Shown here piece after piece: positions 7,874 through 15,747 of a stretch of 34,013 bases of DNA. Positions within the stretch are counted from its first letter, which is position 1, and each line of letters begins with the position of its first letter. The DNA is from CAIKZZ01 sp035524495 (GTDB taxonomy: Bacteria; Pseudomonadota; Gammaproteobacteria; Steroidobacterales; Steroidobacteraceae): contig DATKOR010000034.1 of NCBI GenBank assembly GCA_035524495.1, positions 1-34,013 of the forward strand. Reading direction: 5' to 3'. Under the pieces are notes generated by a model. The model was not told the DNA's origin and did no database searches. It saw only the letters and a program-made list of their open reading frames with translations. A program made the translations under genes and the position numbers.

Positions 7874-8730
7874 GCTTCGCCTTGGGACTTGCGCCTGAGC
7901 ACGAGCGCGCGCTCGTAGACGCGGTTGCGCCGCTCGCCACTGACCTCGGCCGCAAGATCGACCGCCTGCGACAGCGGCAGGCCCGAGAGCAGGCCCGCGA
8001 GCAGCCGGTCGAGCCGCGCCGCGTCGATCGCCGCCTCGACGACCGGCGCCCCGCCGACGATCAGCACCGCTTCGCCGCGCGCCATGTTGGGATCGCTCGC
8101 GGCGCGCGCGGCGAGCCCGCCGAGTCCGCCGCGGTAGAGCGTCTCATGGACCTTCGTGAGCTCGCGCGCGAGCACCGCCGGGCGTTCGGCGCCGAAGGCG
8201 GACGCGACGTCGGCGAGCGTCTCGGCGATCCGGTGCGGCGCCTCATAGAAGACGAGTGTGCGGGCCTCGCTCGCGAGTTCCGCGAGCCGGCTGCGGCGGG
8301 CGGCGCCGCGCGCCGGCAGAAAGCCCTCGAACACGAACCGGTCGGTCGGCAGTCCCGCGACGCTGAGCGCGGCGATGGCCGCGCACGCGCCCGGAACGGG
8401 CACGACCGCAACGCCGGCCGCGACCGCGGCCGCGACCAGCCGGTAGCCCGGATCGCTGATCAGCGGCGTCCCGGCATCGCTGATGAGCGCAATCCGGGCG
8501 CCGTCCTTGAGGCGCGCGACGAGCTCCGCGGCGCGCGCGTCCTCGTTGTGCTCGTGCAGCGCGACCAGCGGCGTTGTGATGCCGAGCTGCGTCAGGAACG
8601 CCCCGCTGTGGCGCGTGTCTTCGGCGGCGATCAGGTCGACCTGGGCCAAGGTGTCGCCGGCGCGCGACGAAAAGTCGCCGCGGTTGCCGAGCGGGGTCGC
8701 GACGACGAAGAGAGTACCCGGCGCTGACAC
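7870..8730 (-). CDS. rsmI: RsmI, 16S rRNA C1402 2'-O-methyltransferase
   Basis: Tetrapyrrole-methylase-fold enzyme that 2'-O-methylates C1402 of 16S rRNA with SAM. The GTG at 8728-8730 gives 286 residues beginning VSAPGTLFVVATPLGN, where the family begins; the open frame continues upstream but that part lies over the divergent lpoA and is antiphase. Signatures: VVATPLGN, IAAEDTRHSG, ALISDAGTPLISDPGYRLV, VVPVPGACAAIAALSVAGLP and LVFYEAPHRI. The C-terminal part (LPLSQAVDLAAEVSGERRNRVYERAL) matches the usual RsmI tail. Divergent from lpoA, and followed by rnpB on the same strand. Confidence 0.95.
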   Translation of the reverse strand: MSAPGTLFVVATPLGNRGDFSSRAGDTLAQVDLIAAEDTRHSGAFLTQLGITTPLVALHEHNEDARAAELVARLKDGARIALISDAGTPLISDPGYRLVAAAVAAGVAVVPVPGACAAIAALSVAGLPTDRFVFEGFLPARGAARRSRLAELASEARTLVFYEAPHRIAETLADVASAFGAERPAVLARELTKVHETLYRGGLGGLAARAASDPNMARGEAVLIVGGAPVVEAAIDAARLDRLLAGLLSGLPLSQAVDLAAEVSGERRNRVYERALVLRRKSQGEA

Positions 8731-8736
8731 TATACT
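8731..8736 (+). promoter_or_regulatory. Possible -10 box for lpoA
   Basis: TATACT at 8731-8736 in the 61-bp gap between divergent rsmI and lpoA. No good -35 lies 16-18 bp upstream (the sequence there is purine-rich GAAGAGAG), so the call rests on the hexamer and its position. A transcript from about 8743 would carry the strong ribosome site CGGAGG at 8777-8782. Confidence 0.35.
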
Positions 8737-8791
8737 GAGCAGTCGGCACGCGGCGATCGCGCGTCGGCATCCTGCACGGAGGAACCGACGC

Positions 8792-10684
8792 ATGCAACGC
8801 CCACAGGACGCACCCGGCTTCGTCCGGCGCGCACTGCGTCGCGGCGCGCTCCTCGGCGCGCTCGCGCTCGTCGCGGCGTGCGCCGGGACCGTCGCCGTGC
8901 GACCGAGCGTCGAGAGCGCGCCGAGCGCCGAGCGCGCGCTGCAGCTGGCCCGCGCCGGCGACCACGCCGCGAGCGCACGCCAGTGGGAACTCGTCGCCTC
9001 GGCCGCGCCCGCCCAGTCGCTCGATGCGCTCAGCAACGCGACGCGCGAGTGGCTGCGCGTGCCGAGCATTGCCGACGCCACGCGCGTCGAGGCCGCCCTC
9101 GACGCCGTCCCGGGCGTCGATCCGCGCTCGCCTCCCGGCACCTCGCGGGCGCTCCTCGGCGCCGAGGTCGCGCTGGCCGCCGGACAGCCCGACCGGGCGC
9201 TGGCGAGCCTGAAGGCCGTCGGCGACCCGCCGCCCGCCGGCGCCGAGGCCGACGTGCTGCTGTGGCGCGGCCGCGCCTACCTCGCGGCCGGTCGGGCGCT
9301 CGACGGCGTCAAGGCGCTCGGCGCCCGCGAGCGCTTCGTGCCGGCGGCCCAGGTGCCGGAAGCGCAGCGGCAGCTGTGGGAGGCGTTGCGCGCGGCCGCG
9401 GCGCACGGCACGAACGTGAGCATCCCGAAAGGCACCGACGTCACGACCGCCGGCTGGCTCGACCTCGCCCGCGTCGCGACGCAGGGCAAGCGCAACCCGT
9501 ACGCGCAACGCAATCAGCTCGCGCAGTGGCGCAGCCGCTATCCTCAGCATCCCGCCAACGGAGGCATCGTCGAGGCGATGACGGACGAGGTGACGCCGCA
9601 GCTGAAGTTCCCGGCGCAGGTGGCACTGCTGCTGCCGCTCAGCGGTCGTCTCAGCGATGCCGGCGAGGCGCTGCGCGATGGCTTCCTCGCCGCCTACTAC
9701 CAGCAGGACGTCGCCGGCCGGCCGCTACTCAGGGTCTACGACGCGTCGCCCGATCCCGGCCTCGCGTACCGCCGCGCCATCGCCGACGGCGCCGGATTCG
9801 TCGTCGGTCCCCTCGGCCGCGAGAACGCCGCCGCGGTCAAGGCGCTCGCCGACGGCAGCGTGCCGACGCTGGTGCTCAACCAGCTGCCGGATGGCGAGGC
9901 GACGCCGCCGCGCTTCTATCAGTACGCGCTCGCGCCGGAGGACGAGGCGCGCCAGGTCGCCGAGCGACTGCTCGCCGAGGGCCGGCGCACCGGCGTTGCG
10001 CTGACGCTCGCCGGCGAGTGGGGCGCGCGCGTGCTCGCCGCGTTTGAGGCGACGTTCACCGCGGGCGGCGGCACGCTCGTGACGCGGGCCAGCTTCCCGG
10101 CGGGCACGACCGACTTCTCCGAGTACCTCGTGCAGGTGCTCGGCTTCGAGGAGAGCCAGCGCCGCGAGCGCGCGATCGCCTCGATCGTCGGCCAGCCGCT
10201 CCAGTTCACGCCGCGGCGCCGCGACGACCTGCAGTTCGTGTTCTTCGCCGGCCAGCCGGTCCAGGGCCGCCTGGTGCGTCCGCAGCTGAAGTTCCACTAC
10301 GCCGGCGACCTGCCGGTGTACTCGACCTCCGAGGTCTTCGACCCGAACCCGGCCGCGAACCAGGATCTCGAGGGCGTCTCGTTCGTCGACGTGCCATGGA
10401 TGATCGCCGACGACGCCGCGGTCAGCGACCTGCGCGGGCTGGTGACCCAGCTGTGGCCGGCGAACGCGCGGCGGCGCAGCCGCCTGTTCGCGATGGGCTT
10501 CGACGCCTGGCGGCTGATCAGCGAGCTCTCGCTCCCGCCCGGGCCGCAACCGGAGCCGATCGCCGGCATGACGGGCCGGCTCACCGTCGACGGCGCCGGG
10601 CGCGTGCGCCGCGGGCTCGACTGGGCCGTGATCGGCACCGACGGCCAGGCACGGCCGCTGCCGCCGCCGAATCCCGAGCTCTAG
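8792..10684 (+). CDS. lpoA: LpoA, outer-membrane lipoprotein activator of PBP1A
   Basis: LppC/LpoA-family lipoprotein that reaches from the outer membrane to stimulate the peptidoglycan synthase PBP1A. ATG 8792 follows CGGAGG by 9 bp; the frame is open further upstream but that is antisense to rsmI. It has 630 residues. A signal peptide ends in the lipobox LVAAC with C30 as the lipidated cysteine. Residues about 40-270 form a TPR-like helical N-domain (repeated ALQLARAGDHAASA-type segments); from about 270 (PAQVALLLPLSGRLSDAGEALRDG) comes the periplasmic-binding-protein-like C-domain. The stop codon shares the tetranucleotide CTAG with the stop of the convergent methyltransferase gene. Confidence 0.92.
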   Translation: MQRPQDAPGFVRRALRRGALLGALALVAACAGTVAVRPSVESAPSAERALQLARAGDHAASARQWELVASAAPAQSLDALSNATREWLRVPSIADATRVEAALDAVPGVDPRSPPGTSRALLGAEVALAAGQPDRALASLKAVGDPPPAGAEADVLLWRGRAYLAAGRALDGVKALGARERFVPAAQVPEAQRQLWEALRAAAAHGTNVSIPKGTDVTTAGWLDLARVATQGKRNPYAQRNQLAQWRSRYPQHPANGGIVEAMTDEVTPQLKFPAQVALLLPLSGRLSDAGEALRDGFLAAYYQQDVAGRPLLRVYDASPDPGLAYRRAIADGAGFVVGPLGRENAAAVKALADGSVPTLVLNQLPDGEATPPRFYQYALAPEDEARQVAERLLAEGRRTGVALTLAGEWGARVLAAFEATFTAGGGTLVTRASFPAGTTDFSEYLVQVLGFEESQRRERAIASIVGQPLQFTPRRRDDLQFVFFAGQPVQGRLVRPQLKFHYAGDLPVYSTSEVFDPNPAANQDLEGVSFVDVPWMIADDAAVSDLRGLVTQLWPANARRRSRLFAMGFDAWRLISELSLPPGPQPEPIAGMTGRLTVDGAGRVRRGLDWAVIGTDGQARPLPPPNPEL

Positions 10685-11310
10685 GCGGCGCGAGGCCCCG
10701 CGCCAAGCGTGTAGACGACGCTGCGGTTGTTGGCGGGCATCGCGGTCAGCCGCGTGCGCTTAAAACCGAGCGCCGCCGCCTGGGCGCTGACGGCGTCGAG
10801 GTCGCGCACGCCCCAGGCGGGATTGCGTTCGCGCAGCGACGTATCGAAGGCCTCGTTCGACGGCGCCGTGTGCACGCCGCGCTCCCTGAAGGGCCCGTAG
10901 AGGTAGAGCACGCGCGCGCCCTCGGGATCAAGCCAGCGCCGCGCGCCCTCGAGCAGCGCCGCGGTCGCGGTCGTCGGCGCGATGTGGATCAGGTTGATGC
11001 ACACGATCCCCGTCACCGGCGCTTGCAGCGGCCACGGCTCGTGCACGTCGAGCGCGAGCGGCGGCGCGACGTTGGGGAGCGCCGCCGCTGCGATGCGCGC
11101 CGCGATGATCTCGCGCCGTTCAGGATCGGGGTCGGACGGCAGCCAGAGGAGCCCGGCGAGCGCGGCGGCGAAGTGCACGACGTGCTGGCCGGTGCCCGAG
11201 GCGATCTCGAGCACGCTGCCCTTCGCCGGCAGCACCTCCCTCAGCACCTCGAGGATCGGTTCCTTGTTGCGCTCGGCGGGTGCCGCGCACGGCAGCGGAT
11301 CGTGCGCCAC
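10681..11310 (-). CDS. DUF938 family SAM-dependent methyltransferase
   Basis: Small class I methyltransferase of unknown substrate. The GTG at 11308-11310 gives 209 residues; it was chosen because the family begins just before AAPAERNKEPILEVL and because it lies 8 bp after the sspB stop. The SAM motif I is EIASGTGQHVVHFA, followed by DPDPERR, and CINLIHIAP fits motif IV. The end FKRTRLTAMPANNRSVVY is typical of DUF938. It is probably the last gene of the petABC-sspB transcription unit. The Pseudomonas-type order has other genes here, so it may be an insertion; function cannot be inferred from the sequence. Confidence 0.88.
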   Translation of the reverse strand: MAHDPLPCAAPAERNKEPILEVLREVLPAKGSVLEIASGTGQHVVHFAAALAGLLWLPSDPDPERREIIAARIAAAALPNVAPPLALDVHEPWPLQAPVTGIVCINLIHIAPTTATAALLEGARRWLDPEGARVLYLYGPFRERGVHTAPSNEAFDTSLRERNPAWGVRDLDAVSAQAAALGFKRTRLTAMPANNRSVVYTLGAGPRAA

Positions 11311-11318
11311 GACGGCGG

Positions 11319-11729
11319 CTACTTGACGACCTTGAGCTGCGGCCGCTTCGGCTCGTCGCCGCCGGTCGGCTTCGGCGGGCTGCCGTTCGGGTCCGGCGCG
11401 GGCTCGTCGTCGGAGAAGATCATGCCCTGGCCGGTCTCGCGCGCGTAGATGCCGAGCACGGCCTGCACCGGGAGGCTGACGTCGAAGGCGACGCCGCTGA
11501 AGCGCGCGCTGAAGGTGATGAGGTCGTTCTTGATCGCGAGGCCCGCGGTCGCCGCGTAGCCGACGTTCAGGACGATCTTGCCGTCCTTGACGTACTGGCG
11601 CGGCACGACCACGCCCTCGAGCGCCGCATCGACGACGAGGTGCGGCGTCTGGCCGTTGTCCGTCATCCACTCGTGCATGGCCCGCAGCAGGTACGGGCGG
11701 CGGGGCGTGAGTGGCGGATCCTTGGCCAT
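11319..11729 (-). CDS. sspB: SspB, ClpXP specificity-enhancing adaptor
   Basis: Adaptor that binds ssrA-tagged proteins and RseA fragments and tethers them to ClpXP. It has 136 residues, ATG 11727-11729. The folded domain runs from RRPYLLRAMHEWMTDNGQTP to about IYARETGQGMIF, with the substrate-groove strand KIVLNVGYAAT. A flexible proline- and acid-rich linker (about 107-128) leads to the ClpX-binding tail RPQLKVVK at the very C-terminus, matching the known XB motif. It lies 18 bp after petC. In most gammaproteobacteria sspA would sit between petC and sspB; it is absent here. Confidence 0.95.
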   Translation of the reverse strand: MAKDPPLTPRRPYLLRAMHEWMTDNGQTPHLVVDAALEGVVVPRQYVKDGKIVLNVGYAATAGLAIKNDLITFSARFSGVAFDVSLPVQAVLGIYARETGQGMIFSDDEPAPDPNGSPPKPTGGDEPKRPQLKVVK

Positions 11730-11747
11730 GCGGCGCGACCGGCCGCT

Positions 11748-12500
11748 TCAGTGCACGTCGCGCCAGTACTCTTTGTAGAGCAGGTACGCGAAGGCCGTGA
11801 ACACCAGCAGGAACAGCATGACCCAGACGCCGAGGTCGCGGCGCTGCGCCTCGATGGGCTCGCCGATGTACTGCAGGAAGTTGACGGTGTCGCGCACGAA
11901 CTCGTCGTACTTCTCGGGCGACAGCGTGCCCTTCTGCGTCAGCTCGAACTTCTCGAGCTTGGTCTCGACGGTGCCGTCGTCGTGCTTCTCGGTCGTGAAC
12001 GTCGCGGTCTGCACGCCCTGCAGTTCGGCGAGCACGTGCGGCATCGCCGTGCCCGGGAGCACGGTGTTGTTGACGCCGGTCGGCTTCGAGGGATCGGCGT
12101 AGAAGCTGTGCAGGAACGCGTACAGGTAGTCGGTGCCGCGGGCGCGCGCGATCAGCGACAGATCCGGCGGCACGGTGCCGAACCAGCGCTTGGCGTCGTC
12201 CGGCGTCATCGCGATCTTGATCGTCTCGTAGGTCTTCTCCGACGTGAACATCAGGTTCGTCTTCAGCACCGCCTCCGGGATGCCGAGGTCCTTGGCGATG
12301 CGGTTGTAGCGCACGTACTTCGCCGAGTGGCAGCCGGAGCAGTAGTTCATGAAGTTGCGCGCGCCGCGCTGCAGCGAGGCGTGGTTGCGGATGTCGTTGC
12401 CCGCCGAGGGGTACGACTCCCCCTCGCCGGCCGGCGAGACGATCGGCAGCGCGAGGAGCGCGAGCGCCGCGAGCGCCGGCGCGAGCCTGTCAGTGCGCAT
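11748..12500 (-). CDS. petC: Cytochrome c1 of the bc1 complex
   Basis: Membrane-anchored c-type cytochrome that passes electrons from the Rieske centre to soluble cytochrome c. It has 250 residues, ATG 12498-12500, overlapping the end of petB by 11 bp. It has a Sec signal peptide at about residues 1-24 and a heme-binding CSGCH at 54-58. M153 in PGTAMPHVL is the likely axial methionine. A C-terminal membrane anchor (about LGVWVMLFLLVFTAFAYLLY) is followed by KEYWRDVH. All parts expected for a functional subunit are present. Confidence 0.96.
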   Translation of the reverse strand: MRTDRLAPALAALALLALPIVSPAGEGESYPSAGNDIRNHASLQRGARNFMNYCSGCHSAKYVRYNRIAKDLGIPEAVLKTNLMFTSEKTYETIKIAMTPDDAKRWFGTVPPDLSLIARARGTDYLYAFLHSFYADPSKPTGVNNTVLPGTAMPHVLAELQGVQTATFTTEKHDDGTVETKLEKFELTQKGTLSPEKYDEFVRDTVNFLQYIGEPIEAQRRDLGVWVMLFLLVFTAFAYLLYKEYWRDVH

Positions 12501-13752
12501 GGTAGGTCACCCTCCGCGGGACCGGCTTGACGCGGTCGATTCGCGAGTACCAGGGCATCAGCACGAAGAACGCGAAGTAAAGGACGGTGAACACCCGCGC
12601 CAGGGTCGGGTAGATGCCGACCGCCGGCTTCATGCCGCATACGCCGAGCACCACCATCGTGACCGCGAAGGTCGCGAGCGCGAACTTGGTGATCCAGCCC
12701 TTGTAGCGCACCGACTTCACCGGCGACTGGTCGAGCCACGGCAGAAAGAACAGCAGCACGATCGCCGCGAACATGACGAGCACGCCCCAGACCTGCGTCC
12801 CCAGGAACGAGGGCACGGCGCGCAGCATCGCGTAGAACGGCGTGAAGTACCACACCGGAGCGATGTGCGGTGGCGTCTGCATCATGTTGGCCGGCTCGAA
12901 GTTCGGCGCCTCGAGGAACAGGCCGTTGAAGGTCGGCGCGAAGAACACGATCCCGCAGAAGATCAGCAGGAACACCCCGAGCACGAAGGTGTCCTTGACG
13001 GTGAAGTACGGGTGGAAGGCGATGCCGTCCTTCGGGACGCCGCGCTCGTCCTCCTCGTCGTGGATTTCGATGCCGTCCGGGTTCAGCGAGCCGACGTTGT
13101 GCAGCGCGAGGATGTGGGCGATCGCGAGGAACACGAGCACGAGCGGCAGCGCGGCGACGTGCAGCGCGAAGAAGCGGTTCAGCGTGATGTCGGAGATGTA
13201 GAAGTCGCCGCGGATCCACTCGACGAGCGCGTCGCCGATCACCGGGAAGGTGCCGAACAGCGACACGATCACCTGCGCGCCCCAGTAGGACATGTTGCCC
13301 CACGGCAGCAGGTAGCCCATGAAGGCCTCGGCCATCAGGCACAGGTAGATCAGCATGCCGAAGATCCACACGAGCTCGCGCGGCGAGCGGTACGAGCCGT
13401 ACATCAGCGCTCGGAACATGTGCAGGTAGACAACCACGAAGAACGCCGAGGCGCCGGTCGAGTGCAGGTAGCGGATCAGCCACCCCCAGTCGACGTCGCG
13501 CATGATGTACTCGACCGAGCCGAAGGCCTCGGCCGACGACGGCTTGTAGTTCATCGTCAGGAAGATGCCGGTGACGAGCTGGATCATCAGCACGACGCCG
13601 CTCAGCACGCCGAAGGCGTACCAGGTGTTGAAGTTCTTCGGCGTCCAGTACTCGGTCAGATGCTCCTTGAGCATCGACTCGATCGGAAAACGCGCGGTGA
13701 TCCAACCCCAGAGCCCGCCGCCCTGGGTCGTCCCGTGGCTGTCAGTCCCCAT
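12490..13752 (-). CDS. petB: Cytochrome b of the bc1 complex
   Basis: Membrane core subunit carrying hemes bL and bH and the two quinone sites. ATG 13750-13752 gives 420 residues and is preceded 8 bp upstream by AGGAG; the open frame runs 23 codons further but without such a site. Heme ligands are H97 and H111 on one helix and H198 and H213 on the other, the second pair 15 apart. The Qo-site motif is PVWY at 299-302 in place of the textbook PEWY, a variant I recall from beta/gammaproteobacterial enzymes. The single gene carries both the N- and C-terminal parts of cytochrome b. Confidence 0.96.
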   Translation of the reverse strand: MGTDSHGTTQGGGLWGWITARFPIESMLKEHLTEYWTPKNFNTWYAFGVLSGVVLMIQLVTGIFLTMNYKPSSAEAFGSVEYIMRDVDWGWLIRYLHSTGASAFFVVVYLHMFRALMYGSYRSPRELVWIFGMLIYLCLMAEAFMGYLLPWGNMSYWGAQVIVSLFGTFPVIGDALVEWIRGDFYISDITLNRFFALHVAALPLVLVFLAIAHILALHNVGSLNPDGIEIHDEEDERGVPKDGIAFHPYFTVKDTFVLGVFLLIFCGIVFFAPTFNGLFLEAPNFEPANMMQTPPHIAPVWYFTPFYAMLRAVPSFLGTQVWGVLVMFAAIVLLFFLPWLDQSPVKSVRYKGWITKFALATFAVTMVVLGVCGMKPAVGIYPTLARVFTVLYFAFFVLMPWYSRIDRVKPVPRRVTYHAH

Positions 13753-13786
13753 CGTCTTGGCTCCTTGAAGAGGTGCGTCCGGCCGT

Positions 13787-14380
13787 TCAGGCGGACTGGG
13801 CGCTGTCGCTGCCGACGACAATGCGGGTGTCGCTCAGGAACGCGTACGGCGGCACCGCCAGGTTGGCCGGCGCCGGCACGCCCTTGAACACGCGCCCCGA
13901 CAGGTCGAACTTGGAGCCGTGGCACGGGCAGTAGAAGCCGCCGGGCCAGTCGGCGGCGACGGTGACGTCGGCTGGCTCGAACTTCGGCAGCGGCGAGCAG
14001 CCGAGGTGCGTGCAGACGCCGAGCACGACGAAGTACTCCGGACGGCGCGCGCGCGCCTCGTTCTTCGCGTAGTCGGGCTGCACGGAGGCCTGCGAATTGG
14101 GGTCGAGCAGGAACGGGGTCGCCTGGTCGAGCTGCTTGAGCATCTCGGGCGTGCGGCGCACGACCCAGACCGGCTTGCCACGCCACTCGACCTTCAGCAT
14201 CGCGCCGGGCTCGAGCTTGCCGATGTCGATCTCGATCGGCGCGCCGAGGGCCTTGGCACGCGCGCTCGGCTTCCAGCTGGCGAGGAACGGCGTCGCGGCG
14301 AAGCCGACGCCGACCGCGCCGGTAAGTGACGTCGCTAAGACGAGCAGCTGACGCCGGCCCTGGTCAACCTCTTGGCTCAT
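13787..14380 (-). CDS. petA: Rieske iron-sulfur protein of the bc1 complex
   Basis: The [2Fe-2S] subunit that takes electrons from quinol at the Qo site. It has 197 residues, ATG 14378-14380 with a GGGGT ribosome site. An N-terminal RRQLLVLATSLTGAVGVGF serves as Tat-type signal and membrane anchor. The cluster ligands are in CTHLGC (123-128) and CPCHGS (151-156), with the two cysteines that form the stabilising disulfide also present. First gene of petA-petB-petC; 34 bp separate it from petB. Confidence 0.96.
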   Translation of the reverse strand: MSQEVDQGRRQLLVLATSLTGAVGVGFAATPFLASWKPSARAKALGAPIEIDIGKLEPGAMLKVEWRGKPVWVVRRTPEMLKQLDQATPFLLDPNSQASVQPDYAKNEARARRPEYFVVLGVCTHLGCSPLPKFEPADVTVAADWPGGFYCPCHGSKFDLSGRVFKGVPAPANLAVPPYAFLSDTRIVVGSDSAQSA

Positions 14381-14490
14381 GAACTACCCCCGAGGACCAT
14401 CGCGGTCCCGCACCGTCAGGCCCCCGACCGTGCGAACGCGGCGCAGACGCGCGCGCCGATCGAAGGTTTCGCCGATTCGAGGGATTGCGC

Positions 14491-14496
14491 ATTATA
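14491..14496 (-). promoter_or_regulatory. -10 box of the petABC promoter
   Basis: A perfect TATAAT reads on the minus strand at 14496-14491, in the 177-bp gap between divergent petA and the protease gene. It lies about 110 bp upstream of petA. No clear -35 is visible 16-18 bp further (GC-rich CTGCGG region), so an activator may be involved. The rest of the gap shows no gene. Confidence 0.5.
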
Positions 14497-14557
14497 CACG
14501 GCGTATGCCGCGCCGCAGCGTCCGCCCTGCGGCGTCGGCGGACCATAGGGGTTTTCC

Positions 14558-15745
14558 GTGAATCGCCTGACTCGCATCGCGACCTATCTGTCACCGTGGA
14601 TCGCGCTCGGTCTCGCCGGCGCGCTCGTCGCCGTGTACCTGCGCCCGTCGCTGCTGCCAAGACCGAGCGCCGCGCCGCCGAGCGCCGTGGCCGCCGACGC
14701 GGTCCCGGTCGCCGTGCCCGAGACGCCGGCCGCGGCACTGCCCGCGCCGAGCGCGGCCCCGCGCCGCGCCGGCGCGAGCTACGCCGACGCGGTCGCGCGC
14801 GGCGCGCCCGCAGTCGTCAACATCTCGACGCGGCGCGTCGTCGTCGAACGCCAGGTGCCGGAGATGTTCGCGCCGTTCTTCCCGGACTGGCCGGAGTTCA
14901 GGCGCCGCGAGGAGTCGAGCCGCGGCTCGGGCGTGATCCTCGACGCCGCGGGGCACATCGCGACGAACTTTCACGTCATCAAGGGCATGCAGGAAATCGT
15001 CGTGCAGCTGACCGACGGCCGCACGGCGCCGGCGCGCCTGATCGGCACCGACCCCGACACCGACCTCGCGATCCTGAAGATCGACCTGAAGAACCTGCCG
15101 GTGATGCCGCTCGGGCGCTCCGACCAGCTCAGGGTCGGCGACGTGGTGCTCGCGATCGGCAACTCCGCGGGGCTCGGCCAGACGGTCACGCAGGGCATCG
15201 TGAGCGCGACCGGGCGCTCGCAGTTGGGACTGGCGCTGCTTGAGAACTTCATCCAGACCGACGCCGCGATCAACCCCGGAAACTCCGGCGGCGCGCTCGT
15301 GACCGCCGCCGGCGACCTCGTCGGCATCAACACCGCGATCCTCAGCCACGAGCAAGGCATCGAGGGCATCGGCTTCTCGATTCCGGTGAACCTGGTGCGC
15401 GGGGTCGCCGCCGAGATCGAGGCCAGGGGCCGGGTGATGCGCGGCTGGTCGGGACTGCAGGTGCGCGGCCTGCCGCCGGACCTCACCGACGACAAGGGTC
15501 GCGCGATCCACGGCGTGCAGGTCACCGGCATCTACCGCGGCGGCCCGGCGGTCGCGAGCGGCCTGCAACCGGGCGACCTGATCACCGAGCTCGACGGCAC
15601 CGCGGTCACCGGCTTCACCGAGTTCCTGGGCGCGATCGCCCGCAAGACGCCGGGGACCACGGTGCGCCTCGACGGGATCCGCCCGGCGACCGGCGAGCGC
15701 TTCAAGACGACGCTCGCGATCGTCGCGCGGCCGCCCGAGCGCTGA
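14558..15745 (+). CDS. degS: DegS/AlgW-type periplasmic serine protease with one PDZ domain
   Basis: Trypsin-like HtrA protease anchored in the inner membrane. In the known pathway it senses misfolded outer-membrane proteins and makes the first cut in the anti-sigma factor RseA/MucA. The start is GTG 14558, preceded by AGGGG; 395 residues. Membrane anchor at about 12-27, then a long proline/alanine linker to about 72. The protease domain has H139 (NFHVIKG), D169 (DPDTDLAIL) and S243 (NPGNSGG), a complete triad. A single PDZ domain runs from about 295 to 390, which favours DegS/AlgW over two-PDZ DegP. Its stop is 2 bp from the convergent murA stop. Confidence 0.9.
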   Translation: MNRLTRIATYLSPWIALGLAGALVAVYLRPSLLPRPSAAPPSAVAADAVPVAVPETPAAALPAPSAAPRRAGASYADAVARGAPAVVNISTRRVVVERQVPEMFAPFFPDWPEFRRREESSRGSGVILDAAGHIATNFHVIKGMQEIVVQLTDGRTAPARLIGTDPDTDLAILKIDLKNLPVMPLGRSDQLRVGDVVLAIGNSAGLGQTVTQGIVSATGRSQLGLALLENFIQTDAAINPGNSGGALVTAAGDLVGINTAILSHEQGIEGIGFSIPVNLVRGVAAEIEARGRVMRGWSGLQVRGLPPDLTDDKGRAIHGVQVTGIYRGGPAVASGLQPGDLITELDGTAVTGFTEFLGAIARKTPGTTVRLDGIRPATGERFKTTLAIVARPPER

Positions 15746-15747
15746 GC

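Noticed and set aside
7487..7918. Open frames over the RNase P RNA locus
   Set aside because: The sequence is explained by conserved RNase P RNA blocks and the P1 pairing.
11311..11670. N-terminal extension of the DUF938 protein across sspB
   Set aside because: That part is another frame of sspB; the family starts near AAPAERNKEP and a GTG is available at 11310.
12349..13887. 512-codon open frame on the plus strand over petB/petC
   Set aside because: His/Arg/Glu-rich low-complexity product, antisense to cytochrome b and c1, which have intact heme motifs.
14364..14738. Minus-strand open frame through the petA-degS gap
   Set aside because: Arg-rich product over promoter sequence and the degS start, with no family signature or ribosome site.
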